From assembly GCA_949987705.1 (NCBI GenBank), contig OX465284.1:117533052-117597051 (forward strand): 64,000 nucleotides of DNA, written 5' to 3'. Source of the DNA: Thereva unica (Eukaryota; Arthropoda; Insecta; Diptera; Therevidae). Numbering within the stretch: the first letter of the stretch is position 1; every line of letters starts with the position of its first letter. The notes under the pieces are model-generated. The model saw nothing but the letters and a program-made list of their open reading frames with translations, was not told the origin of the DNA and did not search any database. A program made the translations under genes and the position numbers. Below are positions 43,104 to 54,600 of the stretch, one piece after another.

Positions 43104-45438
43104 TTAATTTTTTAAGCAAGTATCTAAATGATCATTAATTTTATCCAACTCGACTTCCTGGGCGCATACCGGGCATGCATGCGTAGAGGTGTCTAAGCCT
43201 TGCCGTCTATTTATTCCAATGCTGTTGCTTTCATCATTAAGAGCCTCTGCGATTTCGTCTGATTCATAGCCTAAATTCTTAAGAGTATCTGCAGCCTTCT
43301 TCGACGAGATTTTTGTTTCCGTTTTTTTGTAGAAAGGTGTTACTTTCTTTAGAATGTTTTTCTTAGGATTTACTTTAATTGTAATTCCAATGCATCCATC
43401 CAGATGATTTGGGAAATCCTCGCGCCTTAGTTTGTCTTGGCAAACAGGGCAGGTGACGATATCTTTCATTGGATTTGTATGGTAACGTGAATTTCCTGCT
43501 ACAATGGCATTTTCTTGTCTAAAATCTTTTAATAAAGTATCTTCTCCAAAAAGATCATCTATTAATGCAGTATCTGCAAGTTCGGCACTTATATTTATTA
43601 AGTCGTCATCGTAATCATCATCGATTATTTCAATATCATCTTCATCAAGCCCCTCATCTGTGGTTTCCATTATTTCTTGCTTAATTTCTTTTTGCCTCTC
43701 GTCGGACGTTTGCTTCTTTACAATTGGTTTGCTAGAGCCAGGCTCATTGTGTATTTCTTCTGCATCACTCTCGTCATCACTAGAGATATCGATTATAGAC
43801 CTTACTTCTTCTTTTATCATAATCTCATCATCAACCACTTTCCATTCGTTATCTTTCTCAAATTCCACAATGATAGGTTCGTTCCGATCTGAAGAAATTC
43901 GTCTCTTCTTTTCAGGATGATTGACTGTATTTTTTTTGCTGGGTACTTCTAGTTTATCGTTCTTAGAAGTTAGGAATTTTTTCCCCCAAATATCTCGTAA
44001 TTGGTTTTTGTCTACTTTTCTGTTATTATCTACCAATGGTTCTTTGTTGTGTAAACTGGTGGATGTGGTTAAGGAATATCCAGTGCCCGACATTGTTGCA
44101 TTTCCTGAGATCTTTCGTCTTGGATCATCCCCTGAAAAACCAAAAGTTATGTATAACAAACAAGTAAACTTAGTATAAGGATTATAAACAAGCAAACTTC
44201 ACCAACTGGAATCCAAGGCGGCAGTTATAAGGATTAGGAAATACGTACCAACTAACTCCTTGAAGCCTACGACATTCTTCAGATTTCCGTAATTAGATGA
44301 CTTTATTGGTGTCGACGTCTGTAAAGGTGTTGAAGAAAATGTCTTAGGTTTGGTAACTATGCTTGCGTCGTCATGCGATCGACCTGTGCCTAAAAGATAT
44401 ATTAAAATCTGATATTTACATGAAAATTTAAAATATACTTTGTGCAGGAATTAATTTCGGAGGAGCTTCATTGTCTTTATGAAAGTATTTACGTAAATCA
44501 GTTTTCTGATTTGTAGAACACGCTTTCTCAGATTTCTTTGAAGTTTTTTTGGTTTCTGGTTCTCTTACTTTTAAGAACATGCCACCGCATGATTCTAAAT
44601 GCCGTTGCCACCAAGTGTCGTTGGGACCTGGTGCCCTGTTAGATGTTCTTTTAACAAAGCCAAAGAACGGCTTTCGATTCTGGCATATACCATTACACCT
44701 CCACCAGTGGGTTTTATAAACATCTACTTCGTCGTGGAATGTGTGATAGACCTAAAAATTGTTAGTAGTAAATGATAATAAATATGGTACTTTACGCCTA
44801 CTGTAATATTGGTCCCAGCGACTTGATTTATTCCCTGCATTATCTTTTTGAAGTTGGGGCCGTGGCCACCATTACCTTCTCTGATACCTAGAACGCTACA
44901 GTAAGCGTGTATCATTTCATGCTACAATAATAACTGTTAAACTTATTCTTTTATAAATGCGATTTGTTACCAAGAGGGTTTCGACTAAATCCTTCCTCGA
45001 CCTAAGCTTTAACAAGGGCTCACTCAAACGAATAGTAATCGCCATCCCTAATCTATTGCGCCGTGAGTAGCAAATCCCTGCACAAGAGTACATTCGTTTG
45101 CTCCATTCTAAGGTGACACACTTTAGCTTTCCCTTAAAAAATTTATCATCGAATGCCTGCATTAGTGAGTGAGCATCAGGTGTCGGATCTAATGTCTCCC
45201 ATTCTGGATGAACTAAGTTACAAGTATTATTGAGATCGCGCTCGAATTCATTGGAACGCCTTCGCTTCTGCTGCTTTTGTACTGAGACGATTTCGAAACT
45301 CTTAAAATAGTAAACTAATCAGTTGTGTATTACGGTTATAATACCTGCTATTACCTTGTCATCCTTATTGTCATCGTTTAATTCATTGTCGAATTGCTTT
45401 TGCAGCTCCAGTGCCATTAAGTAATCCGCGTCTCCCAT
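43104..45438 (-). CDS. mh: SPRTN/Spartan DNA-protein crosslink protease (maternal haploid)
   Basis: Six exons (45438-45355, 45300-44971, 44921-44796, 44751-44439, 44389-44249 and 44131-43104) encode 673 residues. SPRTN is a DNA-dependent metalloprotease that cleaves proteins crosslinked to DNA at replication forks. The SprT domain (about 50-240) has the zinc site HEMIH at about 139-143 with HGPNF after it, then YHTFHDEVD and THWWRCNGICQNRKPFFG. A PIP-like TDLRKYF (about 264-270) could bind PCNA. A SGTGYSL segment may be the p97-binding SHP box. An acidic stretch follows, then two UBZ-type fingers, CPVC-x15-C at about 559-578 and CPVC-x15-C at about 651-670. Human SPRTN (489 residues) has one such finger, so this protein is longer and has two. 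It is divergent from GMAP, 454 bp apart. The 3' end converges on ALG14 with 137 bp between stops. Confidence 0.93.
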
Positions 45439-45892
45439 CTCGAATCCGACTTTGGAGTATTTTGGAAGAAAATTGTAAACAGTTGAAATATTTGACAGAA
45501 CGCTATCAGCATACTCGGTCTACAGCTTCATGAGCAATTACTAAATTATAACAAAACCAAAATTGTCGGGAAATGAAAGAAATATTATTTAAATTTTTAA
45601 TAATTAACCAGAATCGCAATCGTATTAAGATCGTTCAAATAATTTTTGATTATCGCGAATAATTTTTTGATTTCACATCACCCACCTTAATAAACAAAAA
45701 CTTTGACAATCAGCTGTTCCTTTGGATTGATCTGACTAAAATCTCAAAATATTTTGCCAACTCGTCCGATGTTTGATTTTTACAAGAAAAGTCGCAAATA
45801 AACCCGTGTTAAAGACAAATTTGTTTATTTACTTTAAAATAATTTGAGAAAGACATGTTCGCTGGTGAAATTTAAGTTTAAATTGATAAATA
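45439..45892. promoter_or_regulatory. Shared upstream region of SPRTN and GMAP
   Basis: 454 bp between divergent starts. AT-rich, with an attatcgcg-like word near 45650 and no recognised core elements. A bidirectional promoter is inferred. Confidence 0.4.
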
Positions 45893-48800
45893 ATGTCGTG
45901 GCTGAATAGTAGTTTAAGCACTTTAAAAGGACAATTAACAAGTCTTGCTCAAGAAGTTCTTACAGAAGGCAGTCAACAGGATGCTAGTGAGAATCAGGTC
46001 GAAGTAACTAATGAATGTGACAAGAAAAATGAGGAGCTACTATCATTATGTTCAGCAAAGGACAATGAGGTAGATTAATGTTTTCAGGAAGTTAGAAATA
46101 AATCCAATCTAAATCATGACTGTCCAACATATTTTTGTATTGTTCACAGCGAGGATATCTCCACGAATTCTGTTTACTTTTATAGTGTTTCACTGGAAAT
46201 TCTGTTACTTCTTAATAGCTTTGGAATTTTCTGAGGCCAATTTGATCATTAACTTGGTCACATATTTTTATAACATCAAAAAAACATTTCAGAATTCCGT
46301 AAATGTTGACAACAACGTTTTGGAATAAGATATATACAATTAACTGCAGGGGTGGTAGCACGTAAGTTGTTTCAATCGACCTCTTCTTACAAAAATCTTT
46401 GTAACACTTGAATTTTTGTATGGAGAGGTCGATTGAAACAACTTACGTGCTACCACCCCAGACTTCTATTGTAACTGCTATTTGGTCCATAATTAGCTTA
46501 GCAACGTTGGCTTTTTCAATAAAAGATGTAATTTAATGACTTCCTCCCATAGCGCCGCAAGCTCAGTGTGATCTGCTGTCTGCTCGTATTTGTTTTCGTA
46601 CTGACGAAGGATGTTTGATTTGAGATGCCTCTGTAGGGCCTATATATCTAAATTACAGCTTCTGTTAATATAAGCAGAAAGTATTATTGGACCCTATTCT
46701 ATATATATGTATGCTCTCGTTCTTGATATTCACTGGACACTGGAGCACATGTCTAAGCGATAAAAAGTATATTCTCCGAAAAACTCAAACTCTACCAAAA
46801 AATGAGTTTTCCGTCGCTGCCATAACTGTCGTATAAAAACCCGCTGGTAGCGACCATAGCCGGTATAATACCAGAAGGATGTAGATACATAACACTAAGT
46901 CAAATAATGTAGGAGGGTGATTTCGACTTTAATATTTTTTTTGGCAAATAGAAGGAGGAGATCTATCAACAAGTGTTGATTAGAAATAAAATTCGCTTTT
47001 CAACCTCCACAAAAAACCATTTTCGATTACACAGCACTACTATGCGATCGATTGTATTCTAAAAGTTCATTTTCTACTTTCTTCAAGCTACAAACATTCT
47101 TCTTTATAATATAAAATATCGATCTGCAATAGAAATAAGGGAGTAGCTCTAAGCAATCATCCTGGGCAGCATGAGGAAGAGTTCTTCTTTGCAGACACTG
47201 GGACCTATTCGATCAATTATTCTAACCTCGAGATTAGGGCTTTTGATACATCTTATAATTCATTTAGCTGTCATAGCCTCTGGGAGCAGGGCACCGCGGT
47301 AGGGTATACTCAATGTACTATTCTCTGGAGCCTCAAAATAGTACAGCAGATGCTCCACTGTTTCGAGAGTTGCTCCGCAAAACCAACAGCATGATAAACT
47401 ACCTGGCCTATTCTTCTTAAATATGGCGATCTGCCGCCAATCGATAAGCAAGTTGGGGGGGGGGGGGCTAGGTAGCCTAACGAGTAAGGCGTCTGCCTAC
47501 CATCCCACGAGTCCCGGGTTCGAATCGCAGCAGCCCCACGGTCCTTCGCCTTTTCGACTTTCCCACCTACATAACTTTCCTTCTTTCTTCTTCTCGCTTT
47601 ACCGTCCTGATTCCTCCGGTCATAGCCTTCCTTAGCCCTTCCCTGCTCCACCAAAGCATGTTTCGTTTCAGGAGGAATAACACTCCAGCGAGTTGTTTCT
47701 CGATGCCCCGATGTCATAGTCGCGATAGTAATGGTTGGCAGTAAGTGGAATAAAAATATAGTGGCTAGGTTGTGGCAGTTCCTCCCTTCCCGAATAGAGC
47801 TGCTGTTTGACATTGCGCTCTATATGAAGAAAATAGATTGTCGATATTAAAAAGGGCCTTTCCTGAGCTTTCAATGTTCCACATAACAAAAACAAGTTGG
47901 CAAGCAGCGAAGCGGGTTCGCTGTAACGTTCACCCTAATATGCTGGTCTTAAACTTTCTTTATTGTTTTCAGGAAAAAGGAAGGAGGCTGATGGATTGAT
48001 AGGATTTTGCTTCCATGTATGATCTTCTCTTCGAGTAAAGACTACCGTTGGTATTCGGCGTCTATCGATGGATTCACACACTACCATTCATCCCTGCAGC
48101 ACGATTGTTAACACCACCAGTGCTTGGGGTTTCTTGAGAGGTGCAAGTTCCTTCTCCAGCCATCGGCCCATGCTATTATTTATAAATCCTACATTCGGCA
48201 TCTTCTCGAATACAAATCCCTCGTTTGGGACGGCGCTTCGATAACCACCTTGGCATTGTTAGATAAGATGCACAAGGAGACCTTAAATTAATAGATGACG
48301 CCACCGTTTGCTCCACCATCGCCCCTTTCAGCCACTTTAGGAATGTAGCAGCACTGACAAAATGTTATCTCTACTATCATAGAGACTGTTCCATCGAAAC
48401 AAACGCTCTCCTGCCTCCACGGCAATCTTATACCCGCAACACTAGATTAGCTCTTGCAGCCCGTCTATTCGCGCACTCAACAAGATATCAGTTTGTTTGT
48501 AAATAGGACGAATACGTCTGTGGAACAATCTTTCGCAGTCGGTATTTCCGAGCTCCTACAACATCCAAGAGTTCAAATGCAGAGTTCATCGCCACCTTCT
48601 TCAACATCCCTTCGAACCCTCATAACCCTTAATCTGTTCCCCCCCGTAATAAGCTTGCTGCTAGACATTGCACCATGACGTGACAAACGACATAACGAAC
48701 TGGTAGTACAAAGGGATTACGAGTTTCATCGAGTATGTCCAGGCACCGGCAGTCTTCAAGCGAAGTCACACTGATTGTGCGATGTTTGGTTTTCCGTTCG

Positions 48801-49094
48801 AACCCAGCATAACCAAGCCCTAACACCCTGTAAATAATTCGTTGTCGCAAGATAGAGTTTATCCTATCCTTATTCTGGTATATTATCAATAAGATCGCCA
48901 AATTTTATGGAGGAGTTGCTATTCTCACTTCTTTGCAATTAAAATAAATGTTCTAAAAATGCTACTCTCTTACACTTCATACTAAGTAAAATTTACATGG
49001 ACTTTTTCTTCTTTTCTAGATAATAGCCCTAAAGAAGCAAATTGTGGAACTACAAGCTAGAAGCAACGAGAATGCTGCTGGATCTTCGAAGTCG
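45893..49094 (+). CDS. Gmap: Golgin GMAP (GMAP-210/TRIP11-like), 5' exons only
   Basis: Two exons (45893-46069 and 49020-49094) give the first 84 residues; the rest is not in the window. MSWLNSSLSTLKGQLTSLAQ is the N-terminal signature of GMAP-210 golgins, an amphipathic lipid-packing sensor that captures small curved vesicles. It is followed by an acidic stretch and the beginning of a coiled coil (KNEELLSLCSAKDNE, then IIALKKQIVELQARS). Golgins of this type tether vesicles at the cis-Golgi and bind the Golgi through a C-terminal GRAB/GRIP-like domain not seen here. Donor sites GTAGAT and GTGAGT and the phase-0 junction agree. Intron 1 (2.95 kb) carries four repeats. Intron 2 would be at least 14.9 kb. 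Confidence 0.8.
46349..46459. mobile_element. Short near-perfect hairpin element in GMAP intron 1
   Basis: 111 bp. The outer 36-37 bp on each side, starting GGGGTGGTAGCACGTAAG, are exact inverted copies around a 35-40-bp loop. No target duplication is obvious. If transcribed with the intron it would fold like a small hairpin RNA. It is most simply a tiny foldback MITE. Confidence 0.85.
47165..47451 (-). pseudogene. Non-LTR retrotransposon C-terminal fragment
   Basis: The minus-strand frame includes CCWFCGATLETVEHLLYYFE, the cysteine-histidine ending common in R1/jockey-type ORF2 proteins (usual form C-x2-C...EHLLxxC). It lacks the last cysteine and has no upstream RT here. Located in GMAP intron 1. 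Confidence 0.6.
47464..47537 (+). repeat. tRNA-derived SINE head
   Basis: 74 bp. GGGGCT at the start pairs with AGCCCC at the end like an acceptor stem. TAGCCTAACGAG resembles a pol III A box and GGGTTCGAATCG is a good B box. The anticodon stem does not pair, so a working tRNA is unlikely. It is preceded by a run of 13 G (47455-47467, overlapping). The SINE body probably continues to about 47700. Confidence 0.6.
48270..48740 (+). pseudogene. Decayed retroelement 3' fragment
   Basis: Homologous block by block to 23630-23990 and, around 48490-48525, to the minus strand at 37045-37070. The broken frame contains the R-L-W-N-N-L-like ending of non-LTR ORFs. It lies in GMAP intron 1. Confidence 0.5.
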
Positions 49095-52000
49095 GTGAGT
49101 TTCGTTGAAACACAATCTCCTACAAATCTCATTTTTAATTTGGGCATTTTAAAACAACGCAAATTATGTTAAGCGTGCTTTTCAGCGACAAATACCACTT
49201 ATATTTTCCAACCAACGGTAGTAGACATACACAAAGAAGTTTGAAATTGTGTCTCTGTAGTTGCGAACACAACACACATGTAGGGAAATTATAACCGAAT
49301 ATTATCTCAATGCTAATATTTAAATTATGATAACCATATTCCCCGTTTATATTTATATCTTCCGCGTTATGTACAACATTTTAGGGTGATACAATTGTAT
49401 ATATATGTATGTATGTTTTGGATAGCAAACATGTGTGCAAGTTATGTGCTCGTATAAAAAATTCGTGCTTTTTTATGTATATTCGACTTTAATCAATTCG
49501 ATTTTCGCGGAAATTTTCTATTAGGAACGTTTTAGTTTTTACTGCAGCATTTATTGATTTATAGATAACAATATCTAGATACATAACAGCTAATGTTGAT
49601 AAGGCTCTAAGTTTTATCCGTATTATTTGAATTAGGGAAAATTTCGATTTCTAAGCGGAGTTTAGATTTTTTTGGATATTTTCAAAAAAATCTTTGCAAA
49701 AATATCCACGCTTTTACAAAATAAACTTTTTCGGGGTTTTTCCAAAGGCTGTTCAAAAACTGTTCGGCTAATAGAAATAGTTATGATTTAAATTCTTTGA
49801 AGACAGACAAATCATGTATGCGTGTATGGTAAAAAGTAAATAAAGGAGAAAACGGAAAAGGGATCGGAACTTATCGTTTTCAAACAAGATGGAACATTAT
49901 GATGCGATCGCACCAAATTATGGCAGCATTTAGGTTAAGCATACACGATTTTTTCATATAATAATGATAATGCTTAATAGAATTGTTGTTTCACGTTTAA
50001 TTACCAGATTTAAGCTTAGCTTGGGGCCCCTGTGCTGAAAGTCGAGTCGTGATTTGTGACAAGTTTTTTGAGTTGAAGAAAGTGATGTTTCAATCGAATT
50101 ACGATTTTCAGCATAGTGGCCTAGAGTGGAAGTGCTAAGTTCGAGTTTAGCCCCCCTATGCTGAAAATTGCAATTCGACTGAAACGTCACCTTCTTCAAC
50201 TAAAAAAACTTGTCACGAATCACGACTCGACTTTCAGCACAGGGGCCTGGGATTTTGAAATTTGTAACAAATATATATGTAACTTTAAGTTCATATCTTC
50301 ATTCACAATACTGTAAACGATGTTAAGAAAGTTTAATTGTATTCTTGAAAAAGGTTAAATACATTTTGGCATTTTGATTTACTATTTCATTTTATTTGTC
50401 CTAAGCATTAATATTCATAATTGTTCTCTATTTATCGAAGTTAGTGAATCTATAGCAACTTTCTTTTATCTGAGGTAAAACTTTGAAAATGAAAATTGAT
50501 GCAATCTCCTTATTTATTCAAATTTTAAAACCAATTAAATTGTAATAATACGATTTCCAGCGGCTTGTTCATTTAAATCCCTTCTCTTAGTAGTATCGTT
50601 ATTAACACTTTTCGAAATCAGCCTTATCATCATGGCTCTTATTTACTAAAATTATGGATCATTTGCATGTAAATAACCGCCAACCCTTCAACCAAGTTGG
50701 ACACGATCGATTTTTAGTCACGTTTTATCAGTTTGCTTCCTCTAAGATACAGTTCATATGCAAATACCTTTCATTATCAGTATCCTTTAATCAAACTGTT
50801 ATCAACCCATCTGTGGATTTTGTAAACGAAAAAATATATAGGGGATCAATTTCCATAATAAGGGTATAAAAGGGAAACACCTGTCGAAAATTGCTCATTA
50901 GTGCAACACCTTCTGTTTCATTATCCTCAACTAGTTGTGGGTCACTGACCGTATTTTAAGTGAAAATTGTGTGATCATTTTTTTTGGGGATTTGTGTGAG
51001 TTTAGTTTTTAAAAATTTTGTTTTCTTGAATTGCTGTTTAGTAGTAGTAAACGGCCTCAAACAATTAACTCGATTCATTCTTAGTAATAAACAGAAATTT
51101 TTAACGCTTTCCGGGGTATTTCCCAGCTGTTGCGACATTATTTCGTCATTGAATGTCGTCGGACAATGGTAACTCCACAAAACGCTGCTAAACAGACAAG
51201 AGAGGGACTATTTTTTTTAGCATAATAAAAAGTTCAAGAGCAAATAATCGTAAGAAAATAGTCAAACACGAGACTTCCTTCCTCTTGAGATAAAAAAAAC
51301 CTAACGAATGTGTATATTTTTTACCTGGCGACTTTTAACATAATCGCGTCTTCAAGACTTCCACTATTGTACTGCCCCGGCACTGTTTACACAGAAATGT
51401 GCCAGAAAAGAATGTTTTTTTCGGTTAGTTATTGTTGCTACGTCGTCATGCCGTACATTGCGTTGTGGGTGGAATTTATAAAACATATTTTTTTTTTGAA
51501 CCAATCCCCAAAAGTAGACACTGACCTCTTTTTCAAGAAATATTATTGTTTATATAAACGAAACGATAGCGATAATTATTCTTCGAATAGCGGAAAATTA
51601 GATAAGAGCAAATTGAATCAATTTCGATACGTAAGTTCGACCAAATAATTTAAACAAAATATAGGTTCTGAAATGGAGTAAAGCGTTCTACGTTTGGCTG
51701 GTTGCAACTTCCTTTTCAACAGAGAGAAAAAGGTTTTGCGAATATCCAAAACTCAAATCCTGTAATGTGGTAAAGAAGTGGTTTTAATATGCAGAAATAT
51801 AACACATTTTGTCGAATAATTGCAATTGTTGAATTAGTCTATCTATAATCGTATAATATTACAATATTATTTCATACATACATAAGTTTCTAGTAATTTA
51901 CAAATGCTAAATTCACCAGACATTGAGACTACTTACTTAAAATTAGTTTACAAGCGATCATAATCAATTTTTGTGCAATTTCATAAACATAATTGCTTTG

Positions 52001-52319
52001 TTTTATAAAAATCATATCAAATTAAGTGATTTAGCTTTGAAACATGCCACATACTTGTAGTCGTAGGTTAACTTTGCATGCAATCTGTTCTGACATTGAA
52101 AAAGAAAATTCTCTGCTTTTGTCCAAAATATGGGTCATGAGAAACAGCTTGTTTTTCTTTCAAAACGGCTCGGCAGTACAAACTAGTATTTAGATTAAAT
52201 CGAAACTTACAATATGTACTTGTGGTATTTTGGTTTTCAATAGAGAATTATTAAAATATTTAAACAAGATGAAATCTGCTGATACAACCATGTAATCAAC
52301 CAGTTCCAACACGTACTTC
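49095..52319. other. GMAP intron 2 or intergenic, mostly unassigned
   Basis: AT-rich with no coding exon I can defend. The foldback element 50025-50247 is listed separately. Open frames at 50654, 50984 and 51310 have no motifs. Confidence 0.4.
50025..50247. mobile_element. Foldback MITE with 3-bp target duplication
   Basis: 223 bp. GGCCCCTGTGCTGAAAGTCG at the left is matched by its inverse at the right, and pairing continues with mismatches to almost the centre (about 95-bp arms). TGG flanks both ends (50022-50024 and 50248-50250). A 3-bp duplication with GG-starting ends suggests PIF/Harbinger-type mobilisation. Confidence 0.82.
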
Positions 52320-52725
52320 TTCTTCTTCTTATACTCCTTTAATCCCTCATGGGACATAGGGCGGAACAGTTGCCCTCCAGCGGACTCTGTTTGGCGCGAC
52401 AGCTCTCAGCTCCGACCAGGATCTCCCAGTTGTTGCGGCTTCTTCTAGTAGGGTTCTCCTCCACGTTGTTCTAGGTCTTCCTACTCGACGGGATCCTTGC
52501 GGATTCCAGTCAAGGGCCTGTTTGGCTAGATTTTCGTTTTCGCGTCGCAGGGTGTGGCCAACGCAATTCCATTTCTTTCGCCTGATTTGGTCGTCTATCC
52601 TTTTTTGGCCGGCACGGCGCCATAGTTCTTCGTTTGAAATTATGTATATCTTGCATGCATCTGTTGATGAAGACTTTTAGGCGCCCTGTGATGAATCGGG
52701 TGACTTTCCAAATCTCCGTCTCCGA
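52320..52725 (-). pseudogene. Non-LTR retrotransposon 3' ORF end
   Basis: The minus strand encodes KKWNCVGHTLRRENENLAKQ, then LDWNPQGSRRVGRPRTTWRR and LLEEAATTGRSWSEL. This is the standard C terminus of RTE/BovB-like non-LTR ORFs. Only the 3' end is left, as expected from 5' truncation. A related fragment sits at 18470-18570. Confidence 0.75.
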
Positions 52726-54100
52726 TCTCCAACACGTACAGTCAGTTATAAAAACAAAAGTCTAATAGACCTAATGTTTCAATAGCTTGAAGATAACTTC
52801 GATAAAGAAAAAACAGTTAATATCCTTATAGCGTAATTTTGTACGTATTAGTGTTTCTTTTTGTTATTGGCTGGCGTTTAGTTTTGATGTCTGCCATTGT
52901 TAATTCAATTCTATAGGTGGTATTACCGTTGGCGAGTGACGTGAATGGAATGAAACTATAGATACCCAAAAACGTATCGAGGAAAATGTCACTTCACAGG
53001 CCACCTTGCGACAATTAAATACGAATTTTGTCGATTTACTCGCCAGAAGTCTGTTAGATTGACAATGAGAATTCCGATTTAAGGGCGAAGTGACACATCT
53101 GTCACGTCACTCGGCAACGAGAATAAGGCTGTATATTTTGTTTTGATTTCCAAGGTAGATTTTCCAAGGTTAACAAAAATATATGCTAAGAACCAAAGTT
53201 ATAATCCTTTACGGCTACAGAGAAGTATCTAATCATAAACGAAACTTTCGTTGACCTTTGAAAATTTCATCCTGGTTTCATCCATCGAGTCTTTCTCAGG
53301 AAATAAGTGAGATTCTGCGCGAATTGAACTTTACAAATGGTCCTGGCTCATCTCTGTCGTTTGCTAATATATATTGAACCTTCGTTCTACTGACTGCCGC
53401 GTTATAATTGTTGATCCAAATGTAATAATAATACCCTACAAGGCTACAAGGCCCTATTGACAGTTTAGAAAACAAAGAACAATTTCTAAAACTCTTCTTT
53501 CAGTTTACACATGTTCATTTGCATCAATCTTTAGTGCTTCATGCTTTGTAATAAACAGAAATATGCAGAGAAAAGATGGATTAAAACTGACGTACCTAAT
53601 CAAATGATGGGCGAATTACAAAAACCAATAACCAATTCAATGCCAGTTGCAAAAAAATAATATTCACAAAAAGTGACCGCAATGTCCACTTCCGGAATGC
53701 GACATATTTTTTCTGAACTGAGCATGCATGTATGTTTCCCCTGTTTCTAATATCGAAGTCATGGCGGTATCGACACTATTTTTCGATTATTACTCGATAA
53801 CATGCAATGCCGCCATTGCTCGCCGCTGCCATGCAAACTCAGCCCCCAGCAAATTGCTTATGGTCGCACAATTTGAGGACATTAGCTTGACTATCATGTG
53901 AGATTTCGTCATACGTTAATTTCACCTGAAATTTTGTAACGATTATGCTCTATATACATGTGCTTAACATATTCCCCTCTGCCTAGGAGCGCGGATCGCA
54001 TCTTTCTCTCTAATAACCCCTGACTAATCCTCGTACGATACTGATCGCAGCTCTGAACAAACAAAACGTACAACTTCAAAGTCTTAATATGCGCACACCC
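52726..54100. other. No gene seen
   Basis: Mixed-composition sequence without coding exons or recognisable repeats. Confidence 0.4.
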
Positions 54101-54600
54101 GCCGCCATGTTTATGATCATCACGGGTATATAGCAGAGACCCTTACCTTTGCGTTCGATCGTTGTTTAAATTGTTGCCGTTCGAGTGTAACAGTACTGTA
54201 ACCGATTTCGATCGTTGGAACTGTGTGTGCTGCTGGCGGTGTGTGGTGGTATTGGGACATTGTGTATAGTCCTCCTCCCCCAAATACTGACGGCGATCGG
54301 GTGAAGCTTGGGTGGAAGCCCGCGCGTTGGGGCTGAAGATGGCTCGATCGGCGGCTACGACATTTATTCTAGTTCGGCGCGATCTTAGTGCACAAGAAAG
54401 TTCTGTGCAGTGCGGTTCGGTGTACATTTTCCTGGGTTGAGTTCAGTGGCTTGCTACAGTGTTGCTGCGGTGATTTTAGCGGTTTTAGATTCTGCCTTGT
54501 CAACAATTTTTTTAGTGCAATGGAACTCTGTAAGGGATTGACGGCTTATTTTTTTGGAGATTTATTTTTTTCCTTCTGAAAAGAACAATCGATAATTTTT
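54101..54600 (+). promoter_or_regulatory. Possible promoter and untranslated exon
   Basis: A TATA-like gtatatagc near 54126 precedes about 400 bp that is clearly more GC-rich than its surroundings, with gttcgatcg, gtgcggttcggtg and similar leader-like sequence but no long frame on the plus strand. This is the look of a long 5' UTR of a gene reading out of the window. Speculative. Confidence 0.25.

Noticed and set aside
47464..47537. Functional tRNA gene
   Set aside because: The anticodon stem does not pair and the body continues as a SINE; treated as a SINE head.
47310..47813. 167-codon minus-strand frame
   Set aside because: It runs across a G homopolymer, SINE head and LINE fragment; it is a composite of repeats.
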